From positions 1 to 11,977 of the forward strand of contig JANXLO010000587.1 in assembly GCA_025355115.1 (NCBI GenBank): a stretch of 11,977 nucleotides of DNA, written 5' to 3'. This document shows positions 6,271-11,977 of this stretch, piece by piece; the stretch's first letter is position 1; each line of letters starts with the position of its first letter. Source of the DNA: Chthonomonadaceae bacterium (GTDB lineage Bacteria; Armatimonadota; Chthonomonadetes; Chthonomonadales; Chthonomonadaceae). A program made the translations under genes and the position numbers. A model generated the notes under the pieces. That model had not been told where the DNA came from and ran no database searches. It saw only the letters and a program-made list of their open reading frames with translations.

Positions 6271-7098
6271 TCAGCGAGAGTATAGCAACGGGTTGAGGGG
6301 ACTTGCCGCAGGCTCGCCTGGCTTCACATCTGGGAGCCATGTCTGCAGATCGAGGGCTCTGTTGGAATTGTCTGGCTCCATCACCTTGATTCCATCCGCG
6401 AAATAGATGACCGTCATGACTTCACGGAGGATGTCACTGTTGTTTTCAGGCGCACAGTGGAGTGTCCAGCCAGTGTGAAAAGTGGCGTCTCCGGCTCGCA
6501 TCACTTCATTGTGAACCGGGTAGCCCTTCTCGGCGACAAATGCCTTGAAAACTTCCTCAGACTGATCTGAAATTTCTATATGGCCCATGAAGCCGTCTTT
6601 ATGTGACCCGGATGCGAACGTCAACGCTCCCATATCGATCGTGACGTCGACAAGCGGCATCCACATAGTGAGAGTTTGAATCCCCTGCGTCTCCAGCGGC
6701 CAATAGTACTGATCTTGATGCCAGGGAGTATGGCCGCCGTGTGGCTCTTTGTACAGGGCCTGATCGTGGTAGAGACGAGTTCCGCTAGCTTGCATCAAGT
6801 CAGCAGCTATTTTTGCGAACCGATGTGATAGCGTATACTGCTTGACAGCGTCGTCATTTACCCAGAGGTTCATGATCTGCAGGAACGCTTTGCCGTACGT
6901 ATCCCTCTCTTCCATCGGTCGCGTTTCGGTGCGGTAACGCTCCGTGGCGGCGTTTAGCACAGGCCGAAACGCTCCTATCTCCTGTGGGGAGCAGACGGCA
7001 GGCAACATGATATGCCCGTTCTTTTGGAATGCAGCGATCTGTTCCTCTGTCAGCGTATAGTCGTTCGAAAGATCAGGCAGTGCTTGGCTCATCGTCAT
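6271..7098 (-). CDS. Phytanoyl-CoA dioxygenase (PhyH)-family Fe(II)/2-oxoglutarate oxygenase
   Basis: The 275-residue protein has the double-stranded beta-helix oxygenase signature. The iron ligands are HQD (H127 and D129) and the distal H214 in LHCAPENNS. R225 is placed to bind 2-oxoglutarate. DMGALTFASGSH (155-166) is the family's G.L....GSH element. Such enzymes hydroxylate or otherwise oxidise small organic substrates with O2 and 2-oxoglutarate, releasing succinate and CO2. The family is very broad in environmental bacteria, so the substrate is open. The start at 7098 is favoured by GAGGAG on the - strand (7108-7113), nine bases upstream; the in-frame Met at position 3 is less well spaced. 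It is divergent from the RbsC-type transport genes, which suggests, without proof, that its substrate may relate to the imported compound. An inverted repeat overlaps its ribosome binding site. Confidence 0.93.
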   Translation of the reverse strand: MTMSQALPDLSNDYTLTEEQIAAFQKNGHIMLPAVCSPQEIGAFRPVLNAATERYRTETRPMEERDTYGKAFLQIMNLWVNDDAVKQYTLSHRFAKIAADLMQASGTRLYHDQALYKEPHGGHTPWHQDQYYWPLETQGIQTLTMWMPLVDVTIDMGALTFASGSHKDGFMGHIEISDQSEEVFKAFVAEKGYPVHNEVMRAGDATFHTGWTLHCAPENNSDILREVMTVIYFADGIKVMEPDNSNRALDLQTWLPDVKPGEPAASPLNPLLYSR

Positions 7099-7110
7099 TT
7101 CAGCAGGCTC

Positions 7111-7138
7111 CTCTACGAGTTACTGTATATTCGTAGAG
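7111..7138 (-). promoter_or_regulatory. Perfect 8-bp inverted repeat overlapping the dioxygenase ribosome binding site
   Basis: CTCTACGA (7111-7118) and TCGTAGAG (7131-7138) are exact reverse complements around a 12-base spacer. In the - strand transcript the 3' arm ends in GAG, which is the first half of the GAGGAG Shine-Dalgarno (7108-7113). A folded hairpin would therefore hide part of the ribosome binding site. The same symmetry could instead be a protein operator, because TATACA, a possible -10 element, lies in the spacer. The sequence alone does not separate these options. Confidence 0.6.
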
Positions 7139-7320
7139 TGTCATTTCCTCTCTCGCGTCGTGATTCCCTTCCCTCCATGGCTTTGCTCCTGTGACAGTTT
7201 ACAAAATTAGGTGTGTGAAGTAGACCTATTACGTTGCCGAGCCCACTGCGCATCTCTTTTGTGGACGCCGACACACTCACTATTACGATGATGATTAGAA
7301 ATGCTATGGCCGTCAGCCAA

Positions 7321-7340
7321 CATGTTACGATCATGACATG
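7321..7340. promoter_or_regulatory. Imperfect 20-bp palindrome, candidate operator
   Basis: CATGTTACGATCATGACATG pairs at eight of ten symmetric positions, with outer arms CATGT/ACATG and a central GATC. It ends nine bases before the -35 of the permease promoter, a usual place for an activator or repressor site. No regulator gene is adjacent, so its binder is unknown. Confidence 0.45.
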
Positions 7341-7349
7341 ATTTGGGGG

Positions 7350-7378
7350 TTGCGCGTCTATTGAATTGTTGCTATACT
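7350..7378 (+). promoter_or_regulatory. Extended -10 promoter for the RbsC-type operon
   Basis: TTGCGC (7350-7355) and TATACT (7373-7378) are 17 bp apart. The -10 matches consensus at five of six positions and is preceded by TGn (TG at 7370-7371), the extended -10 motif, which compensates for the weak -35. Transcription should start near 7385, about 20 bases before the permease ATG. Confidence 0.65.
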
Positions 7379-7405
7379 GCTTCAAGTCAAGGATGGGAGA
7401 GCTAG

Positions 7406-8563
7406 ATGCCTGAGCGCAATATAGAGAAGAGGTCACCCCCAGACCGCGGACGATTCTCCTCAAAGCAGATTGTAGTGCTGCTCAGGCCATGGCTGACCCT
7501 TATTTTCGTTTGCCTGTTGTTTTCTCTCCATCCTGTTTTTCGTTCGACCTTCTGGACGCGTAGTTTTTTGCCGGATGTTCTTCAGCAGTCCGGGCGTAAT
7601 ATTGTCCTGGCCGTGGGAATGTCTTTTGTGATTATGACCGGAGGGATCGATCTTTCCGTGGGAGCAGTGCTTGCACTCGCAGGAGTCGGCATGGCTATGG
7701 CCCTGTCGGGCCGTCCTATGGTGCCAAGCTGGCTCGCTTATATTGGAGTGATGCCGATCGCACTTTGTGCACTCATCCTTGCCACATCTGCAGCATCCTC
7801 GCTAGGCAAAAAACTTTCCGTCTACGTTCGAATTTTGCTTTTTTTCGCGGTTGAGATCGTCGCGGGCCTGTTGATTGGAAGGCTGCTTCAAAATGGTGTT
7901 AAGGTCGGATTTGCAATAGGATTCGGCGTTCTCATCGGAGTGAGTTGCGGCTTTCTCAACGGACTTACGATTTCAAGCGGTAAGGTTCCGGCGTTTGTTA
8001 CCACGTTAGGAATGATGAGCATTGCTCGGGGTCTCACCCTATACGCTACAAACAGCCGGAGCGTAGCAGCTGATTATCCGCGGCTGCGAATGCTGGGTGA
8101 GGGGACTCCTCTGTTATTCGTCGCACTCGGAGTCGTCGTTTTAGGCACTTTAATGCTCCGGCGTGCGAAAGCAGGAAGGTACATCCTTGCCATTGGAGGA
8201 AATGAACAGGCAACCCACCTTACGGGAGTGCCCGTCGCTACCTTCAAGACTCTCGCCTATGTGCTTTCAGGTTTATGCGCCGGCATTGGCGCCGTGCTCG
8301 TGACTGCGAAGTTTGGGCTTGCCAGCACAGGGGCTGGCACCGGGGCAGAGCTGGAGGCGATAGCAGCAGTAGTCATCGGCGGCACCTCGCTCACAGGCGG
8401 GCAGGGTTCCATCCTGAATGCGCTCGTAGGTGCGCTGACAATCACCGTGATGACTTCTGGCCTTGTGCTTGCGGGCATCGAGGCGAATCTTCAGCAAGTG
8501 ATTCTGGGGGCGATCATCGTCCTAACTGTTTTTTTAGATCAGATACGAAAACGAGAGGGATAG
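7406..8563 (+). CDS. RbsC-type (CUT2) sugar ABC transporter permease
   Basis: Inner-membrane permease of the ribose/xylose/galactoside class (BPD_transp_2), which imports a monosaccharide or related small molecule. It has 385 residues. Family signatures are in order: GGIDLSVG (79-86), KVPAFVTTLGMM (193-204), GRYILAIGGNEQAT (257-270), and ELEAIAAVVIGGTSLTGGQG (315-334), followed by a final helix. E. coli RbsC has about 320 residues. The extra length lies mostly at residues about 100-165, where one or two additional hydrophobic segments are inserted between the GGIDLSVG region and the segment beginning VGFAIGFG. GGGAGAG-like sequence (GGGAGAG at 7395-7401) serves as ribosome binding site. The binding protein follows about 50 bases later. 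No RbsA-type ATPase lies beside it, unlike most systems of this class. Specificity is unknown. Confidence 0.95.
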   Translation: MPERNIEKRSPPDRGRFSSKQIVVLLRPWLTLIFVCLLFSLHPVFRSTFWTRSFLPDVLQQSGRNIVLAVGMSFVIMTGGIDLSVGAVLALAGVGMAMALSGRPMVPSWLAYIGVMPIALCALILATSAASSLGKKLSVYVRILLFFAVEIVAGLLIGRLLQNGVKVGFAIGFGVLIGVSCGFLNGLTISSGKVPAFVTTLGMMSIARGLTLYATNSRSVAADYPRLRMLGEGTPLLFVALGVVVLGTLMLRRAKAGRYILAIGGNEQATHLTGVPVATFKTLAYVLSGLCAGIGAVLVTAKFGLASTGAGTGAELEAIAAVVIGGTSLTGGQGSILNALVGALTITVMTSGLVLAGIEANLQQVILGAIIVLTVFLDQIRKREG

Positions 8564-8597
8564 ATGGCTGCTCTGTGAAGTGCAGCCGACATCTTCC

Positions 8598-8605
8598 AAG
8601 AAGGA
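8598..8605 (+). promoter_or_regulatory. Ribosome binding site supporting a TTG start
   Basis: AAGAAGGA ends eight bases before TTG 8614 and gives a lipoprotein signal peptide of normal length. Alternatives are a GTG at 8575, whose nearest purine tract is 14 bases away, and an ATG at 8635, which would leave too short a signal sequence. Confidence 0.55.
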
Positions 8606-8613
8606 AAAGACGC

Positions 8614-9636
8614 TTGCAACGAAGATTTTTATGTATGGCGGCATTGGGGCTTATCCTCTGCGGTTGTGGTAAAGAGGAGTTGCCTCCTGTGGAGGGCGGT
8701 GCAACAACCGTTCCCTCACAGAATTCAAGCAATATCGGAACTTCAGGAACGATTACAGAGTCGGATTTGGATGTTGTCCCCAAAGCCTCTAAGCCCTATA
8801 AAATGGTTTTGATCGTCAAGACGAAAAACAATCCTTTTTTCATTCCTATGATCAACGAATTCGAGGCTGAAGCGAAAGTGCTGGACGTGGAGGCGGAGGT
8901 TCAAGCTGCCGCCGAGGAATCGAGCTATGAGCAACAGGTGGCTCTGATCCAGACTGAGGTGCTCAAAGGGGCGCAGGCCATACTGATAACACCCGCTGAC
9001 TCCAAGGCGCTGGTGCCAGCTCTTAAAAAGGCCGCCGACGCTGGAGTATTGATCATCAATCTCGACAATCGCCTCGACGCAGAGACTGTCAAATCGCAAA
9101 GACTGCAAACAGGCGGCTATGTGGGCGCCGATAACATGATCGGCGGCGAGAAGGCTGGCGCTGCCCTGCTCGAGGCGGTTGGCGGCGTGGGCAAAGTCGC
9201 TATCATCGAGGGAATTCGCGGTGTGGACAATGCCGAAGCACGAAAAAAAGGCTTCGAACTAGCCGTAGGCCAACGCCTTAAGATTGTTGCCCATGAGACA
9301 GGGGAGTGGGAAACGGAGAAGGCATACAACAAAACTCTGGCGATAATTGCCGCTCACCCTGATCTCAAAGGCATTTTTTGCGCGAACGACAATATGGCGC
9401 TCGGGACGATGAAGGCGATTGCCGAAAAGGGAAAGAAGGGACAGATCAAGGTGGTAGGATACGACCATATCCCCGACGTCCAGGCTTCACTGCTCTCAGG
9501 TGATCTCTACGCAACGATCGAGCAGCATCCCGACCGTATGGGAAAATATGGAGTGCGAATGGCGGTCGGCATTCTTGACGGCTCCATCCGACGCGGGGGT
9601 GAACTCTTGGTGACCTTGGAGACAGTCAAGAAGTGA
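8614..9636 (+). CDS. RbsB-type sugar-binding lipoprotein of an ABC importer
   Basis: Periplasmic-binding-protein type 1 fold (Peripla_BP_4), the extracytoplasmic receptor for the permease just upstream. From TTG 8614 it has 340 residues. The signal peptide runs MQRRFLCMAALGLILCG with the lipid-modified Cys at position 18 (lipobox LCGC), followed by a low-complexity Ser/Thr/Gly linker to about residue 58. Positions corresponding to RbsB ligand contacts are kept: NNPFF (72-76), D151 and R153, R202 or R210, N258/D259 (CANDN), D284 (GYDHIPD) and Q304 (TIEQHPD). A monosaccharide or similar polyol ligand is therefore likely, but D151-N-R153 differs from the adjacent Asp-Arg in ribose-binding protein. 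The open frame extends back into the permease gene, but those codons are not expected to be translated. GTG 8575 remains an alternative start. Confidence 0.9.
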   Translation: MQRRFLCMAALGLILCGCGKEELPPVEGGATTVPSQNSSNIGTSGTITESDLDVVPKASKPYKMVLIVKTKNNPFFIPMINEFEAEAKVLDVEAEVQAAAEESSYEQQVALIQTEVLKGAQAILITPADSKALVPALKKAADAGVLIINLDNRLDAETVKSQRLQTGGYVGADNMIGGEKAGAALLEAVGGVGKVAIIEGIRGVDNAEARKKGFELAVGQRLKIVAHETGEWETEKAYNKTLAIIAAHPDLKGIFCANDNMALGTMKAIAEKGKKGQIKVVGYDHIPDVQASLLSGDLYATIEQHPDRMGKYGVRMAVGILDGSIRRGGELLVTLETVKK

Positions 9637-9745
9637 CGCAAATGTTACCTGTCAGCTGCAACGGTGTCACATCCTGAATGCAACGACCGAACCAATTGGG
9701 TATCTGTAAGATTTGTTGCCAACTCCTCTGGAGCAAGACTGGCGA

Positions 9746-11977
9746 ATGACACGACTAGCTCGTCCAAATACCTTACTTCTTCTCTGGGGACTTATCCCTG
9801 GGCTGGTCTTGCCTGTCTTTTTCTCGGCTGCCGATGCGCAAACGATAGGTAGCAAAACCCAAGCTGCCTTGAACGTCGACGCATCATTTTTCGTCAGCTC
9901 CGTTCAGCCGATACTCGAGAAACGTTGTTTGGGATGCCACGGTGTCGGCGGGAAGCTGAGCGGCCTCGATCTTCGCTCACGGAATTCGGCACTCCATGGA
10001 GGAACGCGTGGCTCAGCCTTCATGCCCGGAAATGCCTCGAAAAGTGTGCTAGCACAGATGATATCGGGTGAGCGCACTCCTCAGATGCCTCCCACGGCCA
10101 GATTGCCCACCGCTGAGATAGCCATACTGGTAAAGTGGATTAACAGGGGCGCGCCTTATGCAGAGGCTCCAATCACCTCCGCACAGAAGCAGCTCTGGTG
10201 GTCTTTTCGGAGTCCGACAAGGCCGCAGGTGCCGACATTCAAAGAGGCAGCCGGTTCAAAAACTCTCCACGTAAAAGCATCCAGGCAGTCGGCGGGCACA
10301 ACTCTCTCGCCATCGAAGTGGATAAAAAATCCCGTCGATGCATTTGTGCTTCAGCGGCTTCGACTGCGCGGACTATCCCCTTCACCCCGTGCGTCCAGGA
10401 TAACGTTGATTAGACGACTCTATATGGATGTGCTCGGACTGCCTCCCGCCCCAGATAAGACAGTTGATTTTTGCGCTGACCGGTCTCCCGATGCTTATTC
10501 CAAACTTGTTGACAGGCTGCTGGCTAGCCCTGCCTACGGTGAGCGCTGGGCTCGCCATTGGCTTGATGTCGTCCGTTACGCCGATAGTGGTGGCTTCGAG
10601 GGCGACCGTGATCGACCCTACGCCTGGCGATACAGGGATTATGTCATCGCGGCGTTCAATCAGGACAAACCATTCAATCAGTTTGTCCGTGAACAGCTTG
10701 CAGGTGATGAGATTGCGCCTACCTCCACGGACGGGCTGATCGCGACTGGATATCTCGCTGTAGGGCCGCAGGACATCGTTATGCAGAACGCGAAGAACAG
10801 GGCAGACGAGCTTGACGACCTTGTCGCGACAACCGGCTCGGCTTTCCTTGGCTTGACGGTCGGATGCGCAAGGTGTCACGATCATAAGTACGACCCCGTA
10901 AAGCAGACGGACTACTATCGTCTGCAGGCTATATTTGCCCCTTCGGAGAGAAGGGACATAGACATTCCAACTTCGACAGAGCGCCAAAAATATGATGAGC
11001 TGACGGCCAAAATAAGCATCCTGCAGCAGCTCCAGTCGCCTTTGAGAGAAGCATCTCTGAAGCTGCTGGCGGCAAAGGGTAACGCGAAGCCGACTGAGGA
11101 GCAGATAGTAGCCGCTCTCACCCCTGAAGGCCGCGCACAATGGGATGCGGCAGGGGCTCAGATTAGGGCACTAGAAGCACAGAGGGGCGAGCTGCCCAAA
11201 GCGCAAATCGTCACAGATCATGCCCGGACTTTTCCCGCATCACACGTCATGATTCGTGGTGTCGCCGAGCAGTTGGGCGATGAAGTCAAACCAGGGTTTC
11301 TGTGTTCACTTCCAGGAGGCACGGCGGAGGTGACCGCAGCAGACGCTACCGAAAAGACCACGGGTCGACGGCGAGCATTGGCTGACTGGATCGCACGCTC
11401 CGACAATCCTCTGACTGCTCGCGTGTTCCTGAATCGCGTCTGGCGTCAACATTTTGGTCACGGAATCGTCGATACACCGAGCAATTTCGGCGTGAGCGGC
11501 GAACTGCCGAGCCACCCTGAACTTCTCGATTGGCTGGCAGTCACTTTCATGGAGAATGGGTGGCATCTAAAGCCAATTCAACGTCTGATTTTGCTTTCGA
11601 ATACGTACCAGCAGGAGTCTGTCATTCGTGATGCCCCGTACAAAGTTGATCCTCTGAACAGATTGCTTTGGCGAATGCCTGTGAAGCGGCAGGAAGGGGA
11701 AGCAGTGCGAGACAGCATCCTGGCCGTGTCAGGGGCTTTAAATGCGGCAATGGGCGGGCCTCCAGTCTATCCGCCTGTCGATTCGTCTTTGAGGGCGGAC
11801 ACTTTTCAGGGTCCCAATTGGAAGGACGGAACAGACGATTCCTCTACCTGGCGGCGGAGCATCTACGTCAAGGTGAAGCGCTCGCTTCTGTTGCCTGAAC
11901 TCGAGGTGTTCGACTGCCCGGAGATCACCAATTCAGTGGCAGCGAGAAATATCAGCACAACTCCTCTGCAGGCGCTA
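9746..11977 (+). CDS. PSD1/DUF1549/DUF1553 secreted cytochrome-like protein (partial, runs off the window)
   Basis: One frame is open without a stop from ATG 9746 to the last base, 744 codons; I checked it line by line. An N-terminal signal peptide (about 1-32, ending SAADA before Gln) sends it out of the cytoplasm. A planctomycete-type cytochrome c domain follows with a heme motif CLGCH (C61, C64, H65) and a possible axial Met in QMPP (about residues 113-116). DUF1549 begins near NPVDAFVLQRL (195) and holds a second CxxCH, CARCHDHKYDP (374-384). A charged helical linker covers about 412-500. DUF1553 begins near 538 (DNPLTARVFLNRVW at 553-566) and continues past the edge. Full members have about 800-1000 residues, so a modest C-terminal part is missing. 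Their function is not settled; links to polysaccharide or sulfated-glycan degradation are suggested from gene neighbourhoods. It lies 109 bp after the binding protein, with only a weak GGAG (9730-9733) as ribosome binding site and no terminator seen between them. Confidence 0.93.
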   Translation, partial: MTRLARPNTLLLLWGLIPGLVLPVFFSAADAQTIGSKTQAALNVDASFFVSSVQPILEKRCLGCHGVGGKLSGLDLRSRNSALHGGTRGSAFMPGNASKSVLAQMISGERTPQMPPTARLPTAEIAILVKWINRGAPYAEAPITSAQKQLWWSFRSPTRPQVPTFKEAAGSKTLHVKASRQSAGTTLSPSKWIKNPVDAFVLQRLRLRGLSPSPRASRITLIRRLYMDVLGLPPAPDKTVDFCADRSPDAYSKLVDRLLASPAYGERWARHWLDVVRYADSGGFEGDRDRPYAWRYRDYVIAAFNQDKPFNQFVREQLAGDEIAPTSTDGLIATGYLAVGPQDIVMQNAKNRADELDDLVATTGSAFLGLTVGCARCHDHKYDPVKQTDYYRLQAIFAPSERRDIDIPTSTERQKYDELTAKISILQQLQSPLREASLKLLAAKGNAKPTEEQIVAALTPEGRAQWDAAGAQIRALEAQRGELPKAQIVTDHARTFPASHVMIRGVAEQLGDEVKPGFLCSLPGGTAEVTAADATEKTTGRRRALADWIARSDNPLTARVFLNRVWRQHFGHGIVDTPSNFGVSGELPSHPELLDWLAVTFMENGWHLKPIQRLILLSNTYQQESVIRDAPYKVDPLNRLLWRMPVKRQEGEAVRDSILAVSGALNAAMGGPPVYPPVDSSLRADTFQGPNWKDGTDDSSTWRRSIYVKVKRSLLLPELEVFDCPEITNSVAARNISTTPLQAL

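Larger units (their letters stand above)
7099..7405. other. Divergent regulatory intergenic region
   Basis: This 307-bp gap separates the - strand dioxygenase from the + strand permease. It holds the dioxygenase ribosome binding site with an overlapping inverted repeat (7111-7138), a candidate 20-bp palindrome (7321-7340) and a rightward extended -10 promoter (7350-7378). I saw no small gene, tRNA or riboswitch. No well-spaced -35/-10 pair was found for the leftward gene, although TATACA on the - strand lies within the spacer of the inverted repeat. Confidence 0.7.

Noticed and set aside
8275..8613. Extended N-terminus for the binding protein
   Set aside because: This part lies antiparallel to no gene but inside the permease coding sequence in another frame, and it would place the lipoprotein signal in the middle of the protein.
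10382..11140. A 252-codon open frame on the - strand
   Set aside because: It lies fully antisense to the PSD1-type gene, has no recognisable domain or ribosome binding site, and is explained by the codon pattern of the real gene.

Overview
This is about 12 kb of a bacterial chromosome of moderate GC content (by eye), probably a Gram-negative-type environmental heterotroph. It encodes a lipoprotein binding protein, several sugar-type ABC permeases and a large secreted PSD1/DUF1549/DUF1553 protein with two CxxCH motifs. PSD1-type proteins are typical of Planctomycetota, Verrucomicrobiota, Acidobacteriota and Armatimonadota. The MalG-type permease with a big periplasmic insert reminds me most of Armatimonadota or Abditibacteriota. 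That assignment is an inference from family resemblance, not a database result.

Left block (1-6223, all + strand). The window opens inside a MalF/UgpA-type sugar permease whose stop overlaps the start of a complete tyrosine recombinase gene (ATGA overlap). A helix-turn-helix/coiled-coil protein gene follows, and then the MalG-type partner permease. The recombinase-HTH pair therefore sits between two genes that are normally adjacent. The MalG gene is preceded by an 18-codon mini-ORF that ends on its start codon, and the protein carries an unusual N-terminal membrane extension and a periplasmic insert. One base later comes a TauE/SafE-like membrane protein. ftsY (SRP receptor) follows from its own near-consensus promoter, which overlaps the TauE-like stop codon, and then a WalJ/YycJ metallo-beta-lactamase-fold hydrolase.

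Middle (6271-7405). A phytanoyl-CoA dioxygenase-like Fe(II)/2-oxoglutarate enzyme lies on the - strand. About 307 bp of regulatory DNA separates it from a divergent transport operon. This DNA holds a perfect 8-bp inverted repeat that covers part of the dioxygenase ribosome binding site, a 20-bp imperfect palindrome, and an extended -10 promoter reading rightward.

Right block (7406-11977, + strand). An RbsC-type (CUT2) permease and an RbsB-type lipoprotein binding protein form a two-gene sugar-uptake unit without an ATPase gene in view. After 109 bp comes the secreted PSD1-type cytochrome-like protein, which stays open to the window edge (744 codons).

I found no convincing phage-defence system, CRISPR array, tRNA or rRNA. 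The most unexplained feature is the recombinase-HTH pair embedded in the transporter operon. Next come the mini-ORF coupled to the permease and the hairpin at the dioxygenase ribosome binding site.
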